A stretch of DNA of 64,000 bases from Acidimicrobiia bacterium (lineage in GTDB: Bacteria; Actinomycetota; Acidimicrobiia; Acidimicrobiales; Aldehydirespiratoraceae): the NCBI GenBank assembly GCA_022821685.1, contig JAJEDD010000005.1, positions 1 through 64,000 on the forward strand. The letters are read 5' to 3'. Below the pieces are notes generated by a model. That model ran no database searches. It saw only the letters and a program-made list of their open reading frames with translations, and had not been told where the DNA came from. Position 1 is the stretch's first letter; each line of letters begins with the position of its first letter. The translations under genes and the position numbers were made by a program. Below are positions 34,193-43,307 of the stretch, in pieces.

Positions 34193-35758
34193 TTGGCTGA
34201 CGTAGGCGAGACGATCCTCGAGGTACACGACCTCAACAAGGCGTTCTACGGCGTCGCGGCCAACGACCGGGTCAACTTCGACCTGCGGTCCGGCGAGGTC
34301 CACGGACTGCTGGGCGAGAACGGAGCCGGCAAGTCGACGCTCTGCTCCGTGCTCGCCGGCCTGTACCGCCCCGACTCCGGCGAGGTGCGCCTCGACGGGC
34401 GGCCGGTCACCCTGCGCTCGCCCCACGAGGCGGCCGAGCACGGGATCGGGATGGTGTACCAGCACTTCCGGCTGGTGCCATCCCTCACCGTGGCCGAGAA
34501 CCTGGTGCTCGGGCTCAAGGGCCAGGGCATCCGCCTGACCCTGCGGGCCGTGCAGAACCGGGTGGCGGCCATCGCCGAGGAGTACGGACTCACCGTCCAT
34601 CCCGACTCCTACGTATGGCAGCTCTCGGTCGGGGAGCAGCAGCGGGTCGAGATCCTCAAGCAGCTCTACCGGGGGGCCCGGATCCTGATCCTCGACGAGC
34701 CCACCGCGGTCCTGGCCCCCCACGAGTGCGAACGGCTCTACGAGGTGGTCCGCCACATGGCCGACCAGGGCCACTCGGTGGTGCTGGTGTCGCACAAGAT
34801 GGAGGAGATCCTCGGCCACACCGACCGGGTGACGGTCCTGCGCCACGGCCGCAACGCCGGCACCGTCAACACCGCGGAGACCACCGCTGCCATCCTGGCC
34901 ACGATGATGATCGGGACCGAGCACCTGCCCGAGCCCGGCCAGCACGCCGTGCGCCGCCTCGACCACGCCCCGGTGGTCCTGAGCGTCGAGAACCTCCAGG
35001 TCGGCGGGGACCGGGGAGTGCTGGCCGTCGACGGCGCCAGCGTGGAGGTCCGCCGGGGCCAGATCGTCGGGGTGGCCGGTGTGGCCGGCAACGGCCAGCG
35101 GGAGCTCCAGGAGGCCATCGCCGGCCTGCGGGCCATCCGCAGCGGCTCGGTACGCCTGGGCGAGCGCGATATCACCGCCGCCAGCCCGAGGGAGCGATCC
35201 CGGGCCGGCCTGGCCTACGTGCCCGAGGACCGGTTGGGCACCGGCCTGGCCAGCGGGCTGACCATCGAGGAGAACCTGGTGCTGAAGAGCTACCGGGAGC
35301 CGCCCCACAGCCGGCTCGGCGTGCTGTCGTCGAGCGCGGTCGGAACGACGGCCCGCACGCTCATCGAGCGATTCGACGTGCGCGGCGCCCGCCGCGGCAT
35401 GGCGGTCAGCCTCATGTCGGGCGGCAACCTGCAGAAGGCGATCCTCGCCCGCGAGCTCTCCCGGTCCCACGACGTGCTGCTGGCCGCGTCGCCCACCAGG
35501 GGCCTCGACCTGGCTGCCACCGCCGCGGTGCGGGCCCACATCCGGGCCGAGACCGGCGAAGGCCGGGGAGTGCTGCTGTTCTCGGAGGACCTGGCCGAGA
35601 TCACCGAACTGGCCGATGTGATCGTGGTGATGTCGCGGGGCCGCATCGTGGGCTCCTACACCCCCGAGACGCTCGACGTCGAGGAGTTGGGCCTTCTGAT
35701 GACCGGGGCCGAGGGCATGGTGCAGGCCGCCGTCCGGGACGGAGGCAGCGAGGCATGA
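34193..35758 (+). CDS. BMP-type ABC transporter ATPase, double domain
   Basis: A 521-residue protein with two ABC domains, as in NupO/YufO-type nucleoside importers and sugar importers such as RbsA. Domain 1 has Walker A GENGAGKST, a changed signature (LSVGEQQR) and Walker B LILDEPTA. Domain 2 has a changed Walker A (GVAGNGQRE), signature MSGGNLQK, and ASPTRGLD in place of the usual Walker B Glu region, so only the first site is likely to hydrolyse ATP. Start is a TTG at 34193; no better codon lies before the conserved ILEVHDLNKAF. Confidence 0.88.
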   Translation: MADVGETILEVHDLNKAFYGVAANDRVNFDLRSGEVHGLLGENGAGKSTLCSVLAGLYRPDSGEVRLDGRPVTLRSPHEAAEHGIGMVYQHFRLVPSLTVAENLVLGLKGQGIRLTLRAVQNRVAAIAEEYGLTVHPDSYVWQLSVGEQQRVEILKQLYRGARILILDEPTAVLAPHECERLYEVVRHMADQGHSVVLVSHKMEEILGHTDRVTVLRHGRNAGTVNTAETTAAILATMMIGTEHLPEPGQHAVRRLDHAPVVLSVENLQVGGDRGVLAVDGASVEVRRGQIVGVAGVAGNGQRELQEAIAGLRAIRSGSVRLGERDITAASPRERSRAGLAYVPEDRLGTGLASGLTIEENLVLKSYREPPHSRLGVLSSSAVGTTARTLIERFDVRGARRGMAVSLMSGGNLQKAILARELSRSHDVLLAASPTRGLDLAATAAVRAHIRAETGEGRGVLLFSEDLAEITELADVIVVMSRGRIVGSYTPETLDVEELGLLMTGAEGMVQAAVRDGGSEA

Positions 35759-36846
35759 CTCTGCGGCTCGGGGTCGAGCCGCGGGCCAGGCCCGCGCTGC
35801 CGGTGCGGCTCGGGGTCCCCGTGGCGTCGCTGCTGGCGGCCGGCCTGGCTGGTGCGGTCGTCATTCTCGTCGCGGGCGCCAGCCCCGTCGAGGCCTACCG
35901 CACCATGCTGGACGCCAGCCTGAACGGTGTGCGGCCCCTGACCCGCACGCTGGTGCTGGCCACGCCGCTGATCCTCACCGGGCTGGCCGCTGCGGTCGCG
36001 TTCCGCATGAAGGTGTGGAACATCGGGGCCGAGGGCCAGCTCTACATGGGGGCCATCGCGGCCGCCGGGCTGGCGCTGGCCCTGCCGTCGGGCACCCCGA
36101 AGCCGTTGATGCTGCTGGTGATCCTGGTGGCTGGGGCGGTGGCGGGGGCGCTGTGGGCCGGACTGGCCGCGCTGCCCAAGGCCTACTTCAACACCAACGA
36201 AGTGATCACCACCCTGATGCTCAACTTCGTGGCCCTGTACTTCATGAACTACCTGATCTTCGGCTCGGTCAGCTTCTGGCGCGACCCGGAGGCCATGTTC
36301 CCGCAGGGCAAGCTCATCCCCGCCTCCGCCCAGCTCCCGATCATCTCCCACCGGCTCCACTACGGGCTGCTGGTCGCGCTGGCCGCTGCGCTGGTGCTGT
36401 GGTGGAGCCTGCGGGGCACCACCTGGGGGTTCGAGCTGCGCACCATCGGCGACTCCCCGGCCGCGTCCCGCTACGCGGGGATGAGCGTGAGCGGCAAGGT
36501 CCTGTCGGTGCTGGCCCTGTCGGGAGCGCTGGCCGGGGTGGCCGGGGCCATCGAGGTCAGCGGCGTGCTCAAGACCCTCGACCCCCGAGCCATCGCTACC
36601 GAGCTCGGGTTCACCGGCATCGTGGTGGCCGCCGTCGCCCGGCTCAACCCCCTCGGCGTGGTCCCGGTGGCGGTGCTGCTCGGTGCGGTGGTGGCGTCGG
36701 GCACCAACCTGCAGACCGTCGGCCTCGAGGCCGAGATCGTGTTCCTGCTCCAGGGCCTGATCTTCCTGTTCGTGGCGGCCGGCGAGTTCTTCCTGGCCAA
36801 CCGGCTCGTGTTCCCCAGGACCGCGGCCGCGGTGGGTTCACCATGA
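35755..36846 (+). CDS. BMP-type ABC transporter permease 1
   Basis: A 363-residue membrane protein of the BPD_transp_2 family, about eight to ten helices. Family landmarks are FRMKVWNIGAEGQLYMGAI and NEVITTLMLNFVALYFMNY. The ATG overlaps the ATPase stop (ATGA). It forms the channel with permease 2, encoded 75 bp later. Confidence 0.88.
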   Translation: MTLRLGVEPRARPALPVRLGVPVASLLAAGLAGAVVILVAGASPVEAYRTMLDASLNGVRPLTRTLVLATPLILTGLAAAVAFRMKVWNIGAEGQLYMGAIAAAGLALALPSGTPKPLMLLVILVAGAVAGALWAGLAALPKAYFNTNEVITTLMLNFVALYFMNYLIFGSVSFWRDPEAMFPQGKLIPASAQLPIISHRLHYGLLVALAAALVLWWSLRGTTWGFELRTIGDSPAASRYAGMSVSGKVLSVLALSGALAGVAGAIEVSGVLKTLDPRAIATELGFTGIVVAAVARLNPLGVVPVAVLLGAVVASGTNLQTVGLEAEIVFLLQGLIFLFVAAGEFFLANRLVFPRTAAAVGSP

Positions 36847-36887
36847 ACGACACTGTTCACGACGACGCGGCGGGCGGGTCGCCATGA
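36843..36887 (+). other. Bridging mini-ORF, 14 codons (permease gap)
   Basis: Encodes MNDTVHDDAAGGSP. Its start copies the start of permease 2 (MNDTV) and its end copies the end of permease 1 (GSP stop), with ATGA overlaps on both sides. Confidence 0.5.
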
Positions 36888-36925
36888 ATGATCGGGCGCT
36901 GCATTCCTCGGCGGCGTCGCCATGA
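36884..36925 (+). other. Bridging mini-ORF, 13 codons (permease gap)
   Basis: Encodes MNDRALHSSAASP. It overlaps the previous mini-ORF and the permease 2 start by ATGA. Together the three MND starts show repeated duplication of the junction. Confidence 0.5.
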
Positions 36926-37869
36926 ACGACACCGTCCTGGTCCTGTCGGTCGTCAGTGCCATCGTGGCCGGCACGCCCATCCTGTTCGCCGCGCTGGGCG
37001 AGATCCTGACCGAGCGCTCCGGGGTGATGAACCTGGGCGTGGAGGGGATGATGCTCATCGGGGGCGTGACCGGCTTCTGGGCGGGAGTCCAGACCGGCAA
37101 TCTCTGGCTCGCCTTGCTGGCCGGCGGGCTGGCCGGGGCGGCGCTCAGCGGGATCCATGCCCTGCTGGCCATCTCGCTGCGGGTGAACCAGATTGTCTCG
37201 GGCCTGGCCCTGGTGATCGTCGGAGGGGGACTGTCGGCCTTCTGGGGCAGCAGCGGCGACGATCCCCTGATCCAGAGCTTCAACGGGGTGCGGGTCGAGC
37301 CGCTGCTGCCCGAGGCTCTGCGAGACCTCCCCGCCGTAGGGCCGATCGTGTTCGGACACGACCCGGTGGTTTACGTGTCGTGGCTGATCGTGGCGGCGGC
37401 CGCCTACTTCCTGTACCGCACCACCCCGGGCCTGTCGCTGCGGGCCGTGGGGGAGGACCCGGCCGCGGCCGATGCGGCCGGGCTGTCGGTGACCGGCATC
37501 CGCTACCTCTTCACGCTGGTGGGCGGTTTCGGCGCGGGGGTGGGCGGGGTCTACCTGGCGCTGGTCGTGCTGGGAACCTGGCAGACCGGCATGACCGCGG
37601 GCGCGGGCTGGATCGCGGTGGCGCTGGTGATCCTGGCGGGATGGCGGCCCTGGCTGGCCCTGGCCGCCTCCTACGTGTTCGGCGCGCTGCGCACCCTGGG
37701 GTTCACTCTGCAGATCGCCGGGGTCGAGGTGCCCTCGGACTTCCTGAACATGATTCCGTTCGTGGTCACGTTCCTCGTGGTGATCGTGGTGTCGGCCAAC
37801 CCGGAGCGGGCCCGCCGGGTGGGCGCGCCGGCCAGCCTGGGCGAGCCCTACTCCCGCGAGGCCCGGTGA
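36922..37869 (+). CDS. BMP-type ABC transporter permease 2
   Basis: A 315-residue BPD_transp_2 permease. Landmarks are LTERSGVMNLGVEGMMLIG and SLRVNQIVSGLALVI, and the C-terminus GEPYSREAR resembles the cluster B permease tail. It is preceded by two mini-ORFs and its stop overlaps the regulator GTG start. Confidence 0.9.
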   Translation: MNDTVLVLSVVSAIVAGTPILFAALGEILTERSGVMNLGVEGMMLIGGVTGFWAGVQTGNLWLALLAGGLAGAALSGIHALLAISLRVNQIVSGLALVIVGGGLSAFWGSSGDDPLIQSFNGVRVEPLLPEALRDLPAVGPIVFGHDPVVYVSWLIVAAAAYFLYRTTPGLSLRAVGEDPAAADAAGLSVTGIRYLFTLVGGFGAGVGGVYLALVVLGTWQTGMTAGAGWIAVALVILAGWRPWLALAASYVFGALRTLGFTLQIAGVEVPSDFLNMIPFVVTFLVVIVVSANPERARRVGAPASLGEPYSREAR

Positions 37870-38453
37870 TCGCGGTGGGTGGGCAGCCGCAAGGCGATGA
37901 GCTGGGTCTCGGGATCGGGGCCAAGGTCAAGGCGCTGAGAGCCGAGCGGGGGCTGTCGGGCCGCAAGCTGGCCGCGGCCGCCGACGTCAGCCAGCCGTTC
38001 CTCAGCCAGCTGGAGGCCGGGAGGACGTCGGTGGCCATAGCCACGCTGTACCGCCTGGCGGCCGCCCTGGAGGTGAAGCCGTCGGACCTGCTGCCCGAAC
38101 CTCCGACCGACACCCGGGTAGAGGTCCTTAGGGCCTCCGAACTGAACCAGATGGCGGTCAGCGAGCTGCCCAACGCCACCACGGCCAGGACGGCCTACCG
38201 GGGCGGCCAGCGCATCACCGAGTTGGGCGACTTCCGGATCGAGCCCGGCCCCGACGTCGACGAGTGGTTCGAGTCTGCCGACGAGACTGTGATCTATGTG
38301 ATAGAGGGATCGCTGCACGTGGACTTCAAGGACCGCCCCCGAGTGACCCTCCACGCCGGCGACGTCATGTTCCACTCGGCGTGGGTCCAGACCCGCTGGC
38401 GCCTGGCGTCGGAGTCGCCCGCCCGGCTGGTCCTGGTGGCCGCCGGAGGCTGA
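37866..38453 (+). CDS. XRE-family regulator with cupin domain
   Basis: A 195-residue transcription factor. Residues 18-78 are an XRE/Cro helix-turn-helix (GRKLAAAADVSQPFLSQLEAG), and the C-terminal half is a cupin with ETVIYVIEGSLHVDFKD and LHAGDVMFHS, which would sense a small ligand. The GTG start overlaps the permease stop, so it is cotranscribed with the importer. It is the best candidate to bind the TGATAA-N7-TTATCA sites of cluster A and regulate its own operon. A paralogue at 47589 has the same layout. Confidence 0.88.
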   Translation: MIAVGGQPQGDELGLGIGAKVKALRAERGLSGRKLAAAADVSQPFLSQLEAGRTSVAIATLYRLAAALEVKPSDLLPEPPTDTRVEVLRASELNQMAVSELPNATTARTAYRGGQRITELGDFRIEPGPDVDEWFESADETVIYVIEGSLHVDFKDRPRVTLHAGDVMFHSAWVQTRWRLASESPARLVLVAAGG

Positions 38454-38504
38454 ACTACACGCAACAAGAGCACAACCCAAAGCGCACACAAGAAAGGAGA
38501 AGCC

Positions 38505-38690
38505 ATGGGCTCCGCAGCCGGCCAGCCCCCGATCCCGGAGCTGGTGGCTGCCGGCGCGGCCCGGGTTCCGGCCACGGCCGTGGTGCGGGGCGGCCGGCTC
38601 GTCAACGTGGTGTCGTCCGAGGTCTACCCCGCCGACGTGGCCGCCATGGACACATTCGACCCTGTGCCCGGACCGGCGGCGGCGGCATGA
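38505..38690 (+). pseudogene. Adenine deaminase N-terminal remnant
   Basis: A 61-codon frame with a good ribosome binding site (AGAAAGGAGAA). Residues about 12-47, including ATAVVRGGRLVNVVSSEV and YPADVA, match the opening of adenine deaminases, which has the pattern RxGRLVNVxSGEIYxADVA. The rest of that roughly 570-residue enzyme, including all metal ligands, is missing, and the frame ends in an unrelated Ala-rich tail whose TGA overlaps the next Rieske oxygenase start (ATGA). It could now serve as a short leader ORF. Its presence points to a past purine-catabolic gene at this spot. Confidence 0.6.
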
Positions 38691-39667
38691 GCGCGGCGAT
38701 CGATCCCGCTGAACTCGGCGTCCTGGAGCGGTGCTGGCATCCGGTGGCCCGCTCCGGCGCCATCGACGACGGCCCGGTCGGGGTGGTGATGCTGGGCCGG
38801 CCCCTGGTGGTGTTCCGCAGCGGCGGTGAGGCCTGCGCAGCCTCGGACCGCTGCCCTCACCGGGGCAGCCCGCTGAGCATGGGCTCCTACGACGACGACT
38901 GCCTGGTGTGCCCCTACCACGGCCTGCGCTACGCGGCCGACGGGCGGTGTGTGGCCTTCCCCTCCCGGCCCGACGCCCGGCTTCCGAAACGGCTCGCCCT
39001 CGACACCCTCCACACCCGGGAGGCCCACGGACTCGTGTGGGCCTGCGCGGGCGAGCCGGCCACCGACGACCCGCCCGACTGGGGGTTCTTCGACCGGCCC
39101 GATGTGCAGACCTTCCAGATCGGTCCGGTGCGCTGGGACGTGTCGGCCAGCCGGGTGGCCGAGAACTTCAACGACATCGCCCACTTCTCGACCATCCACC
39201 GGGTGACGTTCGGGCCCAGCGACCGGCCGGTGGCCCCTCAGAAGGTGACCGCCACCGACGGCGGCTCCACATCCAGCGTCGGGGTGTTCCAGCAGTACCG
39301 CAACACCCTCGACGGCTCGGTCGAGGAGGTCGAGGCCGCCTACCGCTACGACTTCACGTTCCCGTTCTCGTCGATGCTCACCATCACCTATCCCGACGGC
39401 GAGATCGAGTGCATCCAGCTGACGGCGCTGCCCGAGTCGGCCACGTCCAGCCTGGTGTTCCAGCAGAGCGCCCGCACCAACCTCGGCAACGACCCGCTGG
39501 AGCCGTGGCGGGACTTCCAGGCCGCCGTCAACGAGGAGGACAGGGTCATCTGCGAGGCCCTGCGACCCCGGCCGGTGTCGTTCGGCCTCGACGACACCGG
39601 CGAGGTGGCCCTGCCCACCGACGCCTTCTCCATCGCCTACCGGCGCCTCTGGAAGTCCCTCCGCTAG
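38687..39667 (+). CDS. Rieske non-haem iron oxygenase, alpha subunit
   Basis: A 326-residue complete Rieske oxygenase. The cluster ligands are Cys56, His58, Cys75 and His78 (CPHRG and CPYHGL). The catalytic iron site is in ENFNDIAHFSTIHR. The ENFNDIAH form and the C-terminal ending resemble the cluster B oxygenase at 51549 more than the one at 27830, so cluster A holds two types. Start is the ATG at 38687, overlapped by the adenine deaminase remnant. It would draw electrons from the NdmD-like reductase, as no other reductase is near. Confidence 0.87.
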   Translation: MSAAIDPAELGVLERCWHPVARSGAIDDGPVGVVMLGRPLVVFRSGGEACAASDRCPHRGSPLSMGSYDDDCLVCPYHGLRYAADGRCVAFPSRPDARLPKRLALDTLHTREAHGLVWACAGEPATDDPPDWGFFDRPDVQTFQIGPVRWDVSASRVAENFNDIAHFSTIHRVTFGPSDRPVAPQKVTATDGGSTSSVGVFQQYRNTLDGSVEEVEAAYRYDFTFPFSSMLTITYPDGEIECIQLTALPESATSSLVFQQSARTNLGNDPLEPWRDFQAAVNEEDRVICEALRPRPVSFGLDDTGEVALPTDAFSIAYRRLWKSLR

Positions 39668-39725
39668 CCGCGCCGCTCCGCCAACCGCAATCGATGCGAG
39701 TTGTGGCCGCTTGCCGGCACGCCTG

Positions 39726-41123
39726 CTAGCGGGCGTTGATCCTCTCGGCCAGCTCGCCGGCTCGCGCCCGCGCTTCGGAGACGACTGCGTCCTGATCGAC
39801 CCGTGTCGACCGTCCCCCCTCGACGATGATCTCGCCGCCGACGATGTTCATCTCGACGTCGGTACCGCGGGCCGTGTACACCATGGCCGCGACCGGGTCG
39901 TGCATCGGCGCGAAGTGCGGCCGCGTGGTGTCGACCACCACGATGTCGGCCAGCGCCCCCTCGGCCAGCACGCCGGCCTCGATGCCGTGAACGGCCGCCC
40001 CGCCCCGGGTGGCCACCCTCAGGGCTTCCTCGGCACTCGACGCCTTGGGGTCGAGGGTGTTGAGCCGGTGCATCAGCACCATGAGCCTCATGTTCTCGAA
40101 CAGGTCCTGGCGGTGCCCGCAGCATGACCCGTCGCTGCCCAGCCCCACCGCGGCGCCGGCATCGACGAGTTCGTGCAGGGGCATCACGCCGTACGGCATG
40201 TAGAAGTTCGACAACGGGCAGTGAGCGACCGCGCTCCGCGTGTCCCCGAGCGCCTCGATCTCCTCGTCGTCCACCCATGTGGCATGGGCGAGGATCGCAT
40301 CAGGACCGAGCAGCCCGTTGCTGTGGAGCCACGTGGCCGGGCGCGAGCCGTGCTGCTGCTTAAACACCTCAGGGTCGTCACGGGGCGCGCTGAGGTGGGT
40401 ATGCCACGCCACCCCATGGGAACGAGCCTGCTCGACACTGGCCGCGATCAGGTCGATGTTGGTGTAGGCCGCGTTCATGGGTCCGGGACAGATCTCGATC
40501 CTCGAGCCCTTCGGCCTTGAGCGGATGCAAGCCTCCGTGATGGCCAACTCCTCATCGGCCGAACGCTGGAACGAGGTCTCCGGCAGCTTCTGCTGTTGGG
40601 AGACCGCGGTCCGCGTACCGGTCACGCCCCGAGCGATTCGGCCCCGCAGCCCCACTTCTTCGAGGACTTCGGCCACCATCACGGTGGTGTCGTGGTCGTC
40701 GCGGCCGTAGTGGTGATCCAGCACGGTCGTGGTCCCGGCCAGGACCGCTTCGAGGGCCCCCAGGTACACCGAGGCGATCGTCTCCTGCTGGGAGATCGCA
40801 GCCGAGTAGGGCCACATGAACTGGCTGAGCCACTCCCACCCCGTCAGGCACTCTCCGAGAGTCCGTCCGAGCGACTGGTAGAGATGGTTGTGGCAGTCGA
40901 TCAGCCCGGGCATCACCACCTTCCCTTGGCAGGAGATCGCCCGGTCGGCCTGGAACGACCCCGCTTCCAGGCCGTCACCGACCGCGGCGATCCTGTCGCC
41001 GTCGACAGCCACGAACCCGGATTCGATGACCGGCTGGTCCGGGTCGAGCGTCAGCACGGTGCCGCCGGTCAGCAGCAGGTCGCAGCGAGTGGGCTCAGTC
41101 GGCTGGTTGTCCTCAGGGCTCAT
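39726..41123 (-). CDS. Amidohydrolase of the TrzN/guanine-deaminase-like group
   Basis: A 465-residue metal-dependent deaminase or hydrolase. The metal site is complete: HNH in GLIDCHNHLYQS, His in WHTHLSA, His in LAHATWVDD and Asp in LGSDGSC. These enzymes deaminate or dechlorinate purines, pterins and triazines, for example guanine, 8-oxoguanine, methylthioadenosine or hydroxyatrazine. The start is the ATG at 41123, preceded by TTAGGAGG and 8 bp after the GcvT-like stop; reading frames further upstream are shadows. It ends cluster B and could deaminate an imported purine. Confidence 0.88.
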   Translation of the reverse strand: MSPEDNQPTEPTRCDLLLTGGTVLTLDPDQPVIESGFVAVDGDRIAAVGDGLEAGSFQADRAISCQGKVVMPGLIDCHNHLYQSLGRTLGECLTGWEWLSQFMWPYSAAISQQETIASVYLGALEAVLAGTTTVLDHHYGRDDHDTTVMVAEVLEEVGLRGRIARGVTGTRTAVSQQQKLPETSFQRSADEELAITEACIRSRPKGSRIEICPGPMNAAYTNIDLIAASVEQARSHGVAWHTHLSAPRDDPEVFKQQHGSRPATWLHSNGLLGPDAILAHATWVDDEEIEALGDTRSAVAHCPLSNFYMPYGVMPLHELVDAGAAVGLGSDGSCCGHRQDLFENMRLMVLMHRLNTLDPKASSAEEALRVATRGGAAVHGIEAGVLAEGALADIVVVDTTRPHFAPMHDPVAAMVYTARGTDVEMNIVGGEIIVEGGRSTRVDQDAVVSEARARAGELAERINAR

Positions 41124-41131
41124 GATTCCTC

Positions 41132-42358
41132 CTAACCGGCTCGTTTCAGCCGGTAGTGGGGGAGGGCGACCAGGCTGGCGCCCACTTCCCCACCGACGGG
41201 CCCGGCTGCCCATTCCACCGTGACCGGCGTGCCCGGATCGGCGTGGGCCGGCACGACGTGGGCGAAGCCGATGATCTTGTTGACGGTGGGTGACCAGGTC
41301 ACGCTGGTGGCTCTTCCGATGCGGGATCCGTCGCGGAGGATGGGGAGGGGGAACCGGATGACCTGAGGGGTCACCTCCGGCGGGATGTCGGAGTCCCGGT
41401 AGAGGCCGACGACGTCGCGCCAGTCGAGCTCGATTCCCACCATCGACCGCTTGGGCCCGGCTTCGAGCTCGCGCCGCAGAGCCTCCTTGCCCACGAAGTC
41501 GGCCTCCTGGCCGAGGTCCACGAAGCGGTGCAGGTTCAACTCGAACGGTGTGGTCATGTTCTCGGGCGAGACGGGCAGGGGGTCGCCGAGGCGATCCATG
41601 GCGGCCGGGGTGTAGTCGGCGCCCACGATGACCATCCCGGCCTCGATCCGCGCTACGTCGACCGCGTGGAGGCCGCCGGCTCCCAGGCCGAGGGGCTCTC
41701 CCGCGTCGAACAGCGCGTCCCACACGTCGGCGCCGGCGGCGACGGGCACGAAGAACTCGTAGCCGACCTCGCCGGTGAAGCCCTGACGGAAGACGGTGAC
41801 CTCCACCCCGCCGATGGTGGTGGTCCGCAGCCGCGAGAAACGGAGGTCGGACCAACTCTGCCCGGTGGCCGCCTCGATGACCTCGGTCGAGGCGGGCCCC
41901 TGCAGCGCGAGCAGCCCGAAGTCGATGGTGACGTCCTCGATGGTGACGTCGTAGCCCTCGGCGTTGTGCCTGAACCAGTTCATCATGGGATCGGCCGAGA
42001 ACATGAACCGGTCCGGCGCGACCCTGGCGACCAGGCCGTCGCCCACCACGGCCCCGTCCTGGTTGCACCAGGGGGTGTAGTAGATCTGGCCCACTTCGAT
42101 CTTGGTGGCGTCCCGGGTGATCAGGTAGTTCACCAACCTCACGGCGTCGGGACCGGCTATGTAGTGCTTGGACAGCGGCGACTGGTCGAGGGCTGAGGCC
42201 CGCTCCCGAACCGTTCTCAACTCCTCCTGCCAGTCGGTGTAGGCGTCCACGATGTGGTAGCGGTCCCACGCATTCCACTTCTGGCGCTCGTTGAGGAGGG
42301 ACGTGCGCGGGTAGAACGCCGTCCCCATGATGGTCCGCTCCGTGTCGGTGGTAGTCAC
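41132..42358 (-). CDS. GcvT-like aminomethyltransferase/demethylase
   Basis: A 408-residue folate-binding GcvT-family protein, paralogous to the one at 31566 (shared TRDATKIEVGQIYYTPWC and FRQGFTGEVGYEF). It begins at a GTG at 42358 with GAGGAGG six bases before; the ATG at 42328 is an alternative. The frame to 42547 only adds shadow sequence of the permease gene. It lies between the importer and amidohydrolase genes, all on one strand, so one-carbon transfer is linked to import here as in cluster A. Confidence 0.83.
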   Translation of the reverse strand: MTTTDTERTIMGTAFYPRTSLLNERQKWNAWDRYHIVDAYTDWQEELRTVRERASALDQSPLSKHYIAGPDAVRLVNYLITRDATKIEVGQIYYTPWCNQDGAVVGDGLVARVAPDRFMFSADPMMNWFRHNAEGYDVTIEDVTIDFGLLALQGPASTEVIEAATGQSWSDLRFSRLRTTTIGGVEVTVFRQGFTGEVGYEFFVPVAAGADVWDALFDAGEPLGLGAGGLHAVDVARIEAGMVIVGADYTPAAMDRLGDPLPVSPENMTTPFELNLHRFVDLGQEADFVGKEALRRELEAGPKRSMVGIELDWRDVVGLYRDSDIPPEVTPQVIRFPLPILRDGSRIGRATSVTWSPTVNKIIGFAHVVPAHADPGTPVTVEWAAGPVGGEVGASLVALPHYRLKRAG

Positions 42359-42368
42359 TAGCGCCTCC

Positions 42369-43307
42369 TCATCGGCTCTCTCTGAAGTAGGGCTCCGCCA
42401 AGCTCGCCGGCATCTGGGACCGCCGTTCGGCCGCGGAGACGAAGACCATGACCAGGTACACGACCAGGAAGGGCAGGATCGCCAGAAGCTCGGTCGGGAT
42501 CTTCCATCCGAGCAACTGCAAGGTGAACCCGAGACTGGAGATGGCACCGAAGGCGTAGGCCGCCACCAGCAGCCGCAGGGAGCGCCAGCTGGCGAGGATC
42601 ACGAGGATGACCGCGATCCAGCCCATGCCGGCCGTCATGTCGTCGAACCAGTCCGAGAACAGGCGCAGCGTGAGATATCCCCCGCCGGCTCCGGCCGCCG
42701 CTCCCCCCAGGGCCACATGCAGGTACCTCACGGCGCTGACAGGGAGCCCGGCGGCGTCGGCGCTGGCGGGGTCGTGGCCCACCGCTCGCAGGTGCATGCC
42801 GGTCCGGGTGCGGAAGATGTACCACTGGACCCCGGCAACGAAGGCCCAGGACAGGTAGACCACCGGATCGTGCGACAGCAGGAGCGGGCCCACCGCCGGC
42901 CAGTCGTGGACCGACTCGGGGAACACCGGCGTGAAGATGCCTCCACTGAAGCGTCGCGCCACCGGGGGGTCGCCCTGGTCGCCGATGAAGCTCGACAGGC
43001 CGGATCCGAGAATGACCAGGGCCACCCCGACCACCACCTGATTGGCTCGCAACGAGACCGCGAGCACTCCCTGGATCATCGAGAATACGGCCGCCGCGAG
43101 GACCGCCACCACCAGGCCCGCGACCGGACTGCCGGTGGAGGTCGTCACCCAGAACCCCGTCACCGCGCCGATCAGCATCGTGCCCTCGACGCCGAGGTCG
43201 AGGACGCCGCTGCGCTGGGTGAGGATCGCCCCGCTACCGGCGAGAACCACCGGGGTCCCCGTCGACACCGCGACCACCAGGGATTGGATCAATACCCAGT
43301 CGTTCAT
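42369..43307 (-). CDS. BMP-type ABC transporter permease 2, cluster B
   Basis: A 312-residue BPD_transp_2 permease with LTQRSGVLDLGVEGTMLIG and SLRANQVVVGVALVI. Its start overlaps the stop of permease 1 (ATGA) without any mini-ORF, unlike cluster A. Ends AEPYFRESR. Confidence 0.88.
   Translation of the reverse strand: MNDWVLIQSLVVAVSTGTPVVLAGSGAILTQRSGVLDLGVEGTMLIGAVTGFWVTTSTGSPVAGLVVAVLAAAVFSMIQGVLAVSLRANQVVVGVALVILGSGLSSFIGDQGDPPVARRFSGGIFTPVFPESVHDWPAVGPLLLSHDPVVYLSWAFVAGVQWYIFRTRTGMHLRAVGHDPASADAAGLPVSAVRYLHVALGGAAAGAGGGYLTLRLFSDWFDDMTAGMGWIAVILVILASWRSLRLLVAAYAFGAISSLGFTLQLLGWKIPTELLAILPFLVVYLVMVFVSAAERRSQMPASLAEPYFRESR

Noticed and set aside
39726-42278. Amidohydrolase frame extended to 850 codons
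   Set aside because: Sequence before residue 386 is an out-of-frame shadow of the GcvT-like gene; the real start at 41123 has TTAGGAGG.
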